Assembly (NCBI GenBank): GCA_029255685.2 | Contig: CM055311.2 | Coordinates: 20,641,703-20,705,702 of the forward strand | DNA from: Silene conica | Lineage: Eukaryota > Streptophyta > Magnoliopsida > Caryophyllales > Caryophyllaceae | Length of the DNA stretch: 64,000 bases | Direction of reading: 5' to 3' | Part shown: positions 47,591 to 58,175 of the stretch, in pieces | How the letters are laid out: each line of letters opens with the position of its first letter | How positions within the stretch are numbered: position 1 is the first letter of the stretch | Program-made: the position numbers and the translations under genes | Notes under the pieces: model-generated | What the model saw: only the letters and a program-made list of their open reading frames with translations | Databases searched by the model: none | What the model was told of the DNA's origin: nothing

Positions 47591-49186
47591 CAACCACAGT
47601 GCGACACCTAAGCACTGTGGTTGTTGCTTTTATATATAGGATTCTATAGGTACTAAAAAAGAGGAGAGTCGGATTAAGCTGAAACGAGGCGGAAGTCGAA
47701 TTGGGCCAAGTAGCCACGTGAGACATTTTGTCATTGTGAAGCAAGACACGTAAGAAAAAGGAAAAAAGCAAACAAGAGCATTTTAGTGGGTTCTTATTTT
47801 TGTTGGTTTGGGCAGCAGGAATTGTTTTTGAGTAGAGGGACGAAAGCAAGAAGGCAGGAGGAGTAGAAGTAGAATAAATCAAATAAAAATTCCATTTTTC
47901 TTCTTTGTTTTAAGTTTAGATTAGATTATCGTCTTAATTTACAACATTGTATTTGGGTGGAAAATTGAAGGAAGAAGATATTCATCCTCAACAATTCATT
48001 CCAAATTTATTTCTTTACGTTTTGTTGGTATAAATTTCATCTCTTTTATTTTGTTTGTTATTTCTTTACATTTGTTTACTCTTGCTTCTACTTTATTTCT
48101 CCATTTTCATTGTTTGTCTTTATGAATGTAAGGTGTTTGATGAAATGTCTTAGTGAAAGTTTGTTCTTTTCTTCGTAAAGATGCAACCTTTATGCTTTGT
48201 TAGTATTAGTTATCGACTAATTAGTGTTTACTTTTCATTGTTTGTTTATTTATATGTTTATTAGTGTTAATCTACATTTTAAACATGTTTAGTTTTCAAG
48301 TTTCCATCTTTTATATTTGTTTTGGTTTATTAGTAATGACTAGTGAGTAGTATTCTTACTAGGGTGCGATTAGACCCCGACATGTGTAGGTTACCGACTT
48401 AATTCCACCAAATTGGTGTCGAGGGGGTTTATTGGGTTAATTAAGGGATTTGACTTGTTTATGTTTTATTTGGGATTTTGTTGACTTTTGACCCTTGACC
48501 GTCGACGGGAGTTGGCTAGGTTGGGAGTTGGCTCACCCACTTGGACTAGTTTGTCATCTTGAGTCGATCCCGGGAGGGAGGACTTGAGAGGGGTGCCCTT
48601 AGTTTTCGGTTTGAAATCAACCCTCGGGCGAGGGAGTGGGATGACCGGGTATAGCGTGGATTTAGAACCTTAATCTTAGGGAAAGAGGAGTCAAAATAGG
48701 CGTATTTTGGTAAGCTTTGTCCCTTGACTTGAGGAGTTCGATGCATGAGCCCGGGAGGGAGTTGTGTCGGCATAACTAGTGTCTCATAGTGAGCCCGGGA
48801 GGGAGTCTATGAGCGAATTAGAGGCGTCTCACCATTAACCTTTCCTCTTGGCAACTTGTTACGTGACTTAAGCGGTAATTTACAAGTGTTGGAAGTTGAA
48901 ATCGCGCCCTAGGCCTTTTCTTTATTGCTTTTATCTTTATTCTATTATTTGTTCTACTGCTTCTTAATTTAGTAGTTTAGTTTAATTCATTTTTAGTTTA
49001 GTTAATTAGTTTAATTTTAATCATCTTATTGATTTGCGTAGCTAACCAATAATCCAAGACAAGACTAGTACTCAAACTTGACCTCCCTGTGGATCGACCT
49101 CGACTACCCTACTACATTAGTTTAGTAGTTGAGTTTTATAAATGTTTGTTTGATGTGGGGGAGGGCGACAATCCCCGCTATCAAAA

Positions 49187-49203
49187 TGGCGCCGTTGCCG
49201 GGG
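49187..49203 (+). promoter_or_regulatory. Primer-binding site of element A (tRNA-Asp)
   Basis: TGGCGCCGTTGCCGGGG three bases after the 5' LTR, complementary to the tRNA-Asp 3' end. Confidence 0.88.
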
Positions 49204-49374
49204 AGGTTAACGGATTGATATTAGTTTAGTTTTGGATTTGTTAGACTATGCTTTTGTTACTTGTTACTTAATACATGTTGCATGAAACTTGTTGCATCTT
49301 GCTTAAGTGTTGCATTATTACTTGTTTCTTGTGACTTGTCCTTTTAGTTTGTTTTATTACTTGTTTGAGCTTAC

Positions 49375-50985
49375 ATGCTAATGTCTTTCATACGTGATTT
49401 TTGTAGACCAAATCTTACTCATATTAACCGACCTATTAACATTGGGGTTGTGGAGGTTGATTATGAGTTTGATATTGGTCTTATTGAGTTGATTAGGCAA
49501 GATGTCTTTTGTGGTTTAGAGAGTGATGAAGCAATTGACCATTTAGAGACTTTCGAAGCCAATTGTGACCTTGTCAAGAAGGAGGGGCTATCGGACCACA
49601 CCATTAAACTTTTGCTTTTTTCCTTTAGTCTTAAGGGTGAAGCTAAGAGATGGTTACGCTCTCACCCTTCTAGCACCTTTAGCTCTTGGGATGACTTAGC
49701 TCAAGCCTTTCTAAATAAGTTTTACCCGTCTTCTAAAACCACCTTTAGGAAGCGTCAAATCTACAATTTCAAACAAGGTGAGTTTGAGACTTTGAGTGAG
49801 ACTTGGGATAGATTTAGGGGTTTGTTGATAGCTTGTCCCCATCATGGTTTCTCCTCTTGCCAAGTCATGATTACTTTTTTTGATGGTTTGCTTCCTTCTC
49901 TTAAAAACTTTGTCACCGTTTCATTCGGAGTAGGGGCATTTGATAAGTTGAGCGTTGATGATGCTAGAGCTTTGATTGAGAATATGGCTTATGCCGATGA
50001 GAATCGTAATTCCATTTGGGCTACTTCTAAGAGAGAACCACAAAGTAATCTTAAACGTTATGACTATTCTATGTTTGATGCTTTGAGTGAAAATGTGGAC
50101 TTTTCTTCTCCTATGGATGTGCCTTATGTTCAATCGCATGCTCATGATCATCATGTTCCCCTTTCCCATGTATTTGTCAATGATATGCATGAGTATCCAT
50201 CTTATGATTTTTCTTGTAATATGAATTATGATCTTGATACATGTTCTTATACATCCACATCCTTTGAAAAAATGAATGTGACGGTGGATGATGATGATAT
50301 TTGGTTGAATGAGGCTTTGAGTGATGATGTTGAGGAAGAGAGTGCATTTGAGACTTTACCTACCATTGTTAATGATGAATTAGTTGAATTTTTCTTGACC
50401 AAAACTCTTGAAAATCCCACTTTTGAGGATTTGAGTGGTCTGATAATGAGAGAAAACCCACTTTTTGATGACATGGTAGGTGAGGTTAGAAGTGGAAGTA
50501 AATGTGCTTTTGATGGTGAAAAGCAAGTGGAGGAGAATGATGTTTTCATTGATTTTTGGAGTAAAGAGAGTTTGGACATCTTTGATGATAGTCTTGAGGT
50601 TAAGTGGGATGATGATATTGTGGATTTTGACATTTTAGGAGAGCCCACTCTTGAGAGATTCTTTGAGAATGTTCCTATGACTATCCATTTAATTGAGGAT
50701 GACTCTCTTATCTCCATCGATTGTCTTTCCCTTGATTTTCTTATCCCGTCTTATGAGTACATGTTTCAGAAAGATTGCACCATTGATGCTTATAGGGTTT
50801 TGAGTCACCTCTTGCTCCTTTCAAACCAATTGATGAGTATTGGTGCGAGTTTGAGATATTTGGTGTTCATATGTTTGACCACAAACCATTTACTATCCTT
50901 CTTATCTTTTGGCTTTGTGCATTTTCATGGTTATTTCACTATGATCATTTCTTTGAAAATTGGTCAAGTTCATTTGACAAGTTAA
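49375..50985 (+). CDS. Element A Gag-like protein (fossil retroelement)
   Basis: A 536-codon frame. Residues about 40-200 are a Retrotrans_gag domain: AIDHLETFEANCDLV, LFSFSLKGEAKRWLRSHP, WDDLAQAFLNKFYP, ETWDRFRGLLIACPHHGF, ARALIENMAYADE. The C-terminal half is very acidic (many D and E, for example DDDDIW and DDIVDFD) and lacks a CCHC knuckle and protease. The start is taken as the first ATG of the frame after the primer site. It would supply capsid protein. RT and integrase would have to come from a related element such as D's lineage. Confidence 0.85.
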   Translation: MLMSFIRDFCRPNLTHINRPINIGVVEVDYEFDIGLIELIRQDVFCGLESDEAIDHLETFEANCDLVKKEGLSDHTIKLLLFSFSLKGEAKRWLRSHPSSTFSSWDDLAQAFLNKFYPSSKTTFRKRQIYNFKQGEFETLSETWDRFRGLLIACPHHGFSSCQVMITFFDGLLPSLKNFVTVSFGVGAFDKLSVDDARALIENMAYADENRNSIWATSKREPQSNLKRYDYSMFDALSENVDFSSPMDVPYVQSHAHDHHVPLSHVFVNDMHEYPSYDFSCNMNYDLDTCSYTSTSFEKMNVTVDDDDIWLNEALSDDVEEESAFETLPTIVNDELVEFFLTKTLENPTFEDLSGLIMRENPLFDDMVGEVRSGSKCAFDGEKQVEENDVFIDFWSKESLDIFDDSLEVKWDDDIVDFDILGEPTLERFFENVPMTIHLIEDDSLISIDCLSLDFLIPSYEYMFQKDCTIDAYRVLSHLLLLSNQLMSIGASLRYLVFICLTTNHLLSFLSFGFVHFHGYFTMIISLKIGQVHLTS

Positions 50986-53880
50986 TGAGATCGTTGATCG
51001 GCTTTTTAAATGACTAACTTGTTTTATGTGCTTGGGTGTATATATTTCTTTGCTTGCTTGCTTGTGTTTCGTTTTGTTTTGTTTCGTTTCATGTGTGTAG
51101 GTACCGCTTTTGTAGAACTCCAAGAACCAACAAGAAGGTGGTGGGTTGAAGTAGAAGATTCAAAGATCACTTCACATAGTGAATGATCGAAGATTGTGTT
51201 TGAAACGGTAACATTCTTGACTCACCCTCTCTCTTTTTAGCTTCCCTTGTTCTTAGACATTTGGGATAATGTCAAGTTTAAGTGTGGGGAGGTTTGTTGT
51301 TGTTGGTTAGATGGAGTAGTAGTTGTTTGGATTTTTGAGGTTGGCGGTGTTGATTTTAAGATTTGGGAATTTTTGGAGGCATTTCGGGGAGACAATGAGT
51401 CGTTTCGGGATGCGAAAAAGGGCGAAAAAGTGGAGTCGGGTGCATTTTCTTGAATTTGGAGAGTTTTAGAAGTGAAAATGGGTGTTTTGGGTGTAACTCA
51501 GGGCAGTGGGGTGTTACTACACCCTACTGGAAGAGATACACCCAAGGGGAAATTGTAGCTGGGTGTAACTCAGGTAGTGAGGTGTTACTACACTCGACTT
51601 GGGCGAGATACACCCGACCTAAAAAAAAAATAAAAAATTTAAAGAAAAAATTTTTAAAAAAGAAAAAAAAGATCTTTATTCACTTTTTGCTCCTTTCTTC
51701 TAATTTTGTGAATTACAACCCCAAAACCTCCATTTGACTTCAAAATTTCGACACTTCTTTTTCCACATTGCTCCCTTGTTTCTCAAGCTTTTTACATTCC
51801 GTATTCACTTTTGTGTTCTTCGTTCCCTCTAATGTCATTTTCTAGGTGAAAATCCCCTTTTGCTCCTTTACGAAAATCCAAATTGCACCAAATTCCTTCC
51901 TCATATCCAAATTTCTTTTATTTTGCTTTATTTTGTTTTGATTTTTCTTTTGTGTCAGATTATTTTCTAGCCTAGTTTCTTTTTCTTAGTTTTTGCTTTT
52001 GGGTTTCTTTTCTTTTTCCTTGCCTCATCTTTATACTTTGTATATAAATAAGTATAACGGGGAGTCCCCAAAAAAAAGGGGAGGAAAAAAAAAACCAAGA
52101 ACATGTTCTTATTTTTCAAAAAATCGAAAAATACCAAAAATATTTTCCTTTTTTTTGTATTTCTCTTTCTTGCACTTGTCTCATCGAGGACGATGAGAAT
52201 TTAAGTGTGGGGAGGGGAAATATCTATCTTGTATATATTTCTTTCTTGTCTTTATTTTGTTTTTTTTTCTTTTGAGAATATTTTTAAAAAATACAAAAAA
52301 ATTTTACAAATTTGAAAAATCCAAAAATATTGCATTGTATATATTTTGTGTTTTGTTCTCGTCCTAACCTTGTTCATAGGTAGCACACAAGATTGCATCG
52401 GAGAAATTTGGTATACTTTCCACCTACTCTTTCTCCTTATTCCTTTCTTTTCATTTTTCATATATTTATGGAGGGGGATGGGATTATATGATATGGGTGT
52501 TCCTTTGGGGAACCGTTTGGAGATTGTTGTTGTGTGTCTATGTGTTGGTAGGATGATTTGCATTTAGTTTAGAGTAGGCATATAGTTTTGTAATTGCATA
52601 TGCATTATAACATGTATATATTTAGATTGCATTCATGGCATATAGTTGCATTTAGTGATATGTTTTGAAAAATGCCTAAATGAGAATTTTGTCAAAAACA
52701 CATAGGTCTTTGCAAATTTTCCTTCGACTTGTGACTTTGTTTATTAGAATGGTTTTGAATCACCCTAGGAAGTGCTTTACTAGTATCTTTTGGGTCATTT
52801 TCCGTTACCGAGTCAAGGATTTGCATGTGAGTCACCTTGTCCAACCCCTGACGCAAAGAGGTATAGATTAGCTCGTCTTGGTGACCTTGTTAGGCTTGGT
52901 GGGATGGCAACCCGAAGGAAATTTTTGATTTTGAAATGCTCACCTCACTAATTTTGGTTGTGCAAATGTTAAAATGGAAAAGAGACCTCTAAAAAGAAAA
53001 AAAAGAAAAAAAAAAGAAAAGGGAAGTGGAATAAAATCATGTGGCTTAGGTGGAGGCGTACCACTTCGATGTGCTTTGGAGGGGGCCAAAATCTTGGCTT
53101 CCCACTTGGTTGTGAACTCGACCTCCCAAAGACAGAGTGATTGTCACCCCGATAAGCTAATGTCTAGAGGTTAACCGGTTGCCTAATTAGCGATTGGCGA
53201 AAGCAAAGGATATTAGCACGCGAGGGACAAACCCCATCTTAGCTCATGAAATGAAAAGGGAAAAAAAATTGAGGTCAAGTGTTGAGTTTTTCCAACCTTT
53301 ATAAAATGATTTGAGCATTTTTATTTCGAAAATCGATTTTCTTTTGTCATTCCTCCTTGACGAACTTGGGACGATCCATGGCTCTTACTTGTGAAGAATC
53401 TAGACCCGTCTTGTCTTTTAACTCTAGCATCATGGGGATATCCTTCCATACCATCTGATCGCCCTTGACAAAAGTAGTTGGAAGATGAATTCGAAAGTAG
53501 CCTAGCTTAGCACTATTTGGGGTGATTCATAGCTATTCTTTTTAGGCTTAGTGCTTGTCGAATCAATATTTGTGAAGGAATGTGTGTTCTTGTATTATTC
53601 TCTCGTAGGCATTGATCGCCACTTAGATGAGGAAAGTGACATTTCTTTTTGATCGATGCATCCATTTTTCTACCTTATGCTTAAGTGTTGGATGCATCCC
53701 AATTTTGTGCAAGACCCAACTTGCCTTGCGATTCGTGCTTTACAAGAGCACAACTACGTGAGTTGAAGGGACGGGGGAGGCCCGTTAATTGCCTTTCATC
53801 GGGTATTAGTAGTATTCATAGTTTTTTACATTATGGGTCTTAGTATAGTTTGTTAGCTTACTCGAGGACGAGTAAGAGAT
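50986..53880 (+). other. Element A 3' non-coding region
   Basis: No pol and no recognisable protein. Contains two inverted cassettes with GTGTAACTCAG...GTGTTACTACAC at about 51490-51530 and 51560-51605, an A-rich run (51618-51670), and from about 52000 a segment matching the 3' region of element D (CTCATCGAGGACGATGAG at 52179-52196). Confidence 0.7.
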
Positions 53881-53895
53881 AAGTGTGGGGAGATT
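53881..53895 (+). promoter_or_regulatory. Polypurine tract of element A
   Basis: AAGTGTGGGGAGATT directly before the 3' LTR. Confidence 0.85.
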
Positions 53896-55616
53896 TGATA
53901 ACACCGTATTTTACCGATTTTTAACCCGCATTTTATCTCTTATTTTGTCGAAATAATAACCCGAGTGGTCTTTATTTACCCATTTTAGTGTCAAATAATA
54001 TATTAGTCAATTAACTTTAAATAATATTATTTCATATTATTTGTTATTGTTTTGGTACTGCTTTTGTCTTTTTATTTTATAGGTACTAAAAAAAGAGAAG
54101 AGTCGGATTAAGAGGCGGAACTCGAATTGGGCCAAGTAGCCACGTGAGACATTTTGTCATTGTGAAGCAAGACACGTGAGAAAAAGGAAAAAAGCAAGCA
54201 GGAGCATTTTAGCGGGTTCTTATTTTTGTTGGTTTGGGGCAGCAGGAATTGTTTTTGAGTAGAGGGACGAAAGCAAGAAGGCAGGAGGAGTAGGAGTAGA
54301 ATAAATCAGACAAAAAAATTCCATTTTTCTTCTTTGTTTTAAGTTTAGATTAGATTATCGTCTTAATTTACAACATTGTATTTGGGTGGAAAATTGAAGG
54401 AAGAAGATATTCATCCTCAACAATTCATTCCAAATTCATTTCTTTACATTTTGTTGGTATAAATTTCATCTCTTTTATTTTGTTTGTTATTTCTTTACAT
54501 TTGTTTACTCTTACTTCTACTTCATTTCTCCATTTTCATTGTTTGTCTTTATGAATATAAGGTGTTTGATGAAATGTCTTAGTGAAAGTTTGTTCTTTTA
54601 TTCTTAAAGATGCAATCTTTATACTTTGTTAGTATTAGTTATAGACTAATTAGTGTTTACTTTTCATTGTTTGTTTATTTATATGTTTATTAGTGTTAAT
54701 CTACATTTTAAACATGTTTAGTTTTCAAGTTTCCATCTTTTATATTTGTTTTGGTTTATTAGTAATGACTAGTGAGTAGTATTCTTACTAGGGTGCGATT
54801 AGACCCCGACATGTGTAGGTTACCGACTTAATTCCACCAAATTGGTGTCGAGGGGGGTTTATTGGGTTAATTAAGGGATTTGACTTGTTTATGTTTTATT
54901 TGGGATTGTTGTTGACTTCTGAGCCTTGACCGTCGACGGGAGTTGGCTAGGTTGGGAGTTGGCTCACCCACTTGGACTAGTTTGTCATCTTGAGTCGAGC
55001 TCGGGAGGGAGGACTTGAGAGAGGTGCCCTTAGTTTTCGGTTTGAAATCGACCCCCGGGAGAGGGAGTGGGATGACCGGGTATAGCGTGGATTTAGAACC
55101 TTAATCTTGGGGAAAGGGGAGTCAAAATAGGCGTATTTTGGTAAGCTTTGACCCTTGACTTGAGGAGTTCGATGCATGAGCCCGGGAGGGAGTTGTGTCG
55201 GCATAACTAGTGTCTCATAGTGAGCCCGGGAGGGATTCTATGAGCGAATTAGAGGCGTCTCACCATTAACCTTTCCCCTTGGCAACTTGTTACGTGACTT
55301 AAGCGGTAATTTACAAGTGTTGGAAATCGAAATCGCGCCCTAGGCCTTTTCTTTATTGCTTTTATCTTTATTCTATTATTTGTTCTACTGCTTCTTAATT
55401 TAGGAGTTTAGTTTAATTCATTTTTAGTTTAGTTAATTAGTTTAATTTTAATCATCTTATTGATTTGCGTAGCTAACCAATAATCCAAGACAAGACTAGT
55501 ACTCAAACTTGACCTCCCTGTGGATCGACCTCGACTACCCTACTACATTAGTTTAGTAGTTGAGTTTTATAAAAAAATTGTTTGATCGGGGGAGGGCGAC
55601 AAAACCCCGCTTATCA
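53896..55616 (+). repeat. 3' LTR of element A
   Basis: 1721 bp from TGATAACACCG to CTTATCA. Lacks Helitron H1 and so shows the uninterrupted LTR. Confidence 0.93.
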
Positions 55617-55621
55617 ATCTG

Positions 55622-56370
55622 CATTCACATATATTTCATTATACTTTAAAACTTATATAAAAAATATTTTGACTAAATGGTAAAACATTAACATGATAAA
55701 AACTTGACAAACAAATCAAAACATTGTCACATGTAAATCATTTAAATTACACAAATGAAAAACATGAATTCAAATATACAACAAACTATTATAAAACCAA
55801 CAACATAACAAACTAAAATATATTTTATTGCACACCATCACCGTACCGTAGTAACAACAACACTCGACAATAATTCTTAAAATGCTCATTATCGTCAAAT
55901 AATTAAATTAAACCATAGAATATAATCCACTACATAGAAAAACTCAGGGGCTTTATAAACATTACATAACCATAAATTTCCATATTTATATTTAATTTTA
56001 ATTTATTTTGTGATATTATTAAATTAGATAATTGATTGCTGATAAACTCAATAGGTAAATTAAATAGCAAAAAATGTTAATGAAAAATTATGGGTGCTAA
56101 GTAATATAAAGCGTTTTAATTAATTTATTACCATGTTTAATTAGAAAAATGAATTAAATAGGAACAAACGTTAATAAAAATGGTGGGTGTTAAGAAATAT
56201 GAAAAGTTCTAATTAATTATTAACATGTTTTATTACAAAATTTTCAACTAAAACTTTAATTTTAATTATAAATTATGAAGTTGTTATTACAAAAATTTCA
56301 ATTAAAATGTGAATATTAATTATAAATTTTAAAATTTTAAAGGGTTACATAAATTTTGGAAAATAATATA
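55622..56370. other. Helitron H2 interior, right part
   Basis: Strongly AT-rich, no gene. Carries one member (about 56183-56275) of a direct repeat with GGTGGGTGTTAAGAAATATG whose partner is at about 56731-56823, and a weaker third copy at about 56090. Confidence 0.5.
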
Positions 56371-56645
56371 CTTCCTCCATTTATCTTATTTCTATTTCAT
56401 ATTGCACATCGATGAAGGCAAGTATTAAAAAAATGATAAAGTAATGAAAGGAATGCAACAAGTGGGGTTAGTAATGAAAAGATGCATTTTTTGTAATAAA
56501 ACAATGACATTTTTTGTAATTAATGAAATAGGACAAGGACCAAGTTGTCATTTGGTTGTCTAAAATAGGAAAGAAAAGAAATGGGAAGAAAATAAGTAAT
56601 TTGCCAAATAAGGGAAATGGGAAGAAAATAGGAAAATGGTGGAAG
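56371..56645. mobile_element. Stowaway-like MITE in Helitron H2
   Basis: 275 bp with ends CTTCCTCCATTTATC and AAAATGGTGGAAG, flanked by TA. Arms are less perfect than in the other two MITEs, so probably older. Confidence 0.75.
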
Positions 56646-56833
56646 TATTTAATATAAAAAATTATTTTAAGAATAATGATAATATACTTTAATATAATAA
56701 AATAAGTGAATTAAAATTAATTTATAGATAAATGGTGGGTGTTAAGAAATATGAAAAACTTTAATTAATTATTAACATGTTTTATTACAAAATTTTCAAT
56801 TAAAACTTTGATTTTAATTATAAATTAAATTAA

Positions 56834-57195
56834 GGATTAATTGATAACAATACTCTGAACTATGGGTGTCCTGCTCAAAATACTCCAAACTCTATTTTAA
56901 CTACCAATATAACCAACTAATACTCTTATTCGCTTTTATTATAATATATGACCTGTTACATGCTAATTAAGTGAAGAAATTTCTAACCCTTCTTTAACCC
57001 GTCTTTCTCTTTTTACTTTTATGTTAATCTATTTACCTAATCACAGCATTAAAACATGCTACAACAACTTAACAAAACAACAAATTCTATTCAAAGCAAA
57101 TAAGGGCATTAGTTGGTTATATTGGTAGTTAAAATAAAGTTTGGAGTATTTTGAGCAGGACACCCATAGTTCAGAGTATTCTTATCAATTAATCC
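56834..57195. mobile_element. Foldback MITE with about 95-bp inverted arms, TTAA flanks
   Basis: 362 bp. The left arm starts GGATTAATTGATAACAATAC and the right arm is its near-perfect reverse complement ending TTAATCC. Each arm is about 95 bp (to TATAACCAACTAATA / TTAGTTGGTTATA). Flanked by TTAA (56830-56833 and 57196-57199), which could also be read as TAA. Superfamily uncertain (Harbinger or piggyBac style). Confidence 0.85.
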
Positions 57196-57735
57196 TTAAA
57201 TTAATGTCATATAATAATAAACTGATATTCTATTTCACATTAATTTGCCACGTCACATTAAAAACATTCCACGTCAACCTTTAAATATGCCACGTCACAT
57301 TAAAATTTGACATGTCACATTATTTTAGATACCCTTTTAATAAGATTTTATAGATTCACCCGTTTGTGGATTGTAAATGAGAGATTGTAAAGGATGAATA
57401 ATACTCCGTATGATATTTTGTACTGTATTTCATATCAAGTCGGCGATTTCCTTGTTTTCTAAATGACAATTGGAAATTGCAGTGAAGTAGAGGAAACTAC
57501 AATTTGTGTTTAATATATATACTTCACCCATTCCCACTACCCTCAACTATTTAAAAACTCACAAACCACGTATGAAATACAAAGTACGTATGTATATATA
57601 ATGGCAAATGGGTTTTCACTTCGAGGAAGGATGCCAATTTATATGTACGTATCAAGCATTTTTATAATATTTTGATTATATAATATTTTCTAAGTATGTA
57701 TATAACCTCTAATTATTAACGTTTTGCTTCTTTAG

Positions 57736-58175
57736 AATCGATTCAAAGTTCGTCAATCAAAGAACCCCGACGTTTTCGATAATGAGCGTTGGTTCAACTT
57801 GGTCGAAGGTTTCAGAAAGGGCGGAGACGTGTATGGCGCCGGATCGGCAAGAGAGCTCTACTACGACAAACCAAATCCAAAAACTAAGACCTCCGGATAC
57901 AACACATATGTACCCGGTCTCGTAATGCAACTTCAAAGTACTCTTGAGACCGAAAGACAAGAAAGGAGGGCCGAACAAGTAATAAGCCACGGGACGAAAG
58001 GGACGAAAGGGAAGCCAAAAGGGAAGAAAAACTCCGGAGAATGAAGGAGCAAATGGACAAAATGACTACTTACTTCTCGACTTGCAATTCGGGATGGAGT
58101 CCATATAGCCAAGATCCCAAAGATCCTTCCGGAGGAGGTGGTAGTGGAGCGGGTGCTACTTTGCCTTGTGTTTGA
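57736..58175 (+). pseudogene. CACTA transposase-associated exon (Transposase_24-like)
   Basis: After an AG acceptor (57734-57735) the frame reads KNPDVFDNERWFNLVEGF, RKGGDVYGAGSARELYY, KTSGYNTYVPGLVMQLQSTL, matching the C-terminal part of the plant En/Spm-type Transposase_24 family. A charged coiled-coil region follows (RDERDEREAKREEKLRRMKE), then SGAGATLPCV and a stop. The coiled-coil part lies one base out of frame with the first part near 57980-57990, so this copy is frameshifted. Upstream exons are missing, with Helitron H2 and element A in between. Confidence 0.65.

Larger units (their letters stand above)
45652..47641 (-). mobile_element. Helitron H1, inserted in the 5' LTR of element A
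   Basis: 1990 bp. On the minus strand it begins TCCTATATATAAAAGC after A and ends with a hairpin (ACCCGTGCAA/TTGCACGGGT, 45662-45682) and CTAG before T. The 3' LTR of A at 54061-54085 is the empty site: TTTTTA^TTTTATAGG. Near its 5' end lies an 11-bp inverted repeat CAACCACAGTG / CACTGTGGTTG (47591-47601, 47613-47623). A relic of helicase motif VI lies at 45980-46036, so H1 derives from an autonomous Helitron by deletion. Confidence 0.93.
45473..49183 (+). repeat. 5' LTR of element A, interrupted by Helitron H1
   Basis: Starts TGATAACACCG, ends CCCCGCTATCA. Without H1 it is 1721 bp, exactly the length of the 3' LTR. Confidence 0.93.
45473..55616 (+). mobile_element. Athila-type Gypsy element A (gag-only, non-autonomous)
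   Basis: Plus-strand element with LTRs 45473-49183 (including the 1990-bp Helitron H1) and 53896-55616, target duplication ATCTG (45468-45472, 55617-55621), a tRNA-Asp primer site and a polypurine tract. The single long ORF is gag-like and no pol is present. Its 3' region matches that of element D, which carries pol. The LTRs differ by roughly 2% by eye, suggesting an insertion on the order of a million years old under usual plant rates. Apart from lacking pol and carrying H1, it looks structurally complete. Confidence 0.92.
44714..57354 (-). mobile_element. Helitron H2 (non-autonomous), split by LTR element A
   Basis: Read on the minus strand it starts TCTATAAAATCTTATTAAAA after an A (57354) and ends with a hairpin (CCCGTGCA/TGCACGGG, 44726-44742) and CTAG (44714-44717) before T, the classic Helitron ends with A^T insertion. 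Without element A (45473-55616 plus a 5-bp duplication) it is about 2.5 kb. It holds three MITE-like insertions (44936-45230, 56371-56645, 56834-57195) and no helicase or RPA sequence that I can see. Confidence 0.8.

Noticed and set aside
48546-48773. 75-codon minus-strand ORF, repeated at 54977-55204
   Set aside because: Lies in both LTRs of element A and repeats only because the LTRs do; antisense to the LTR transcript.
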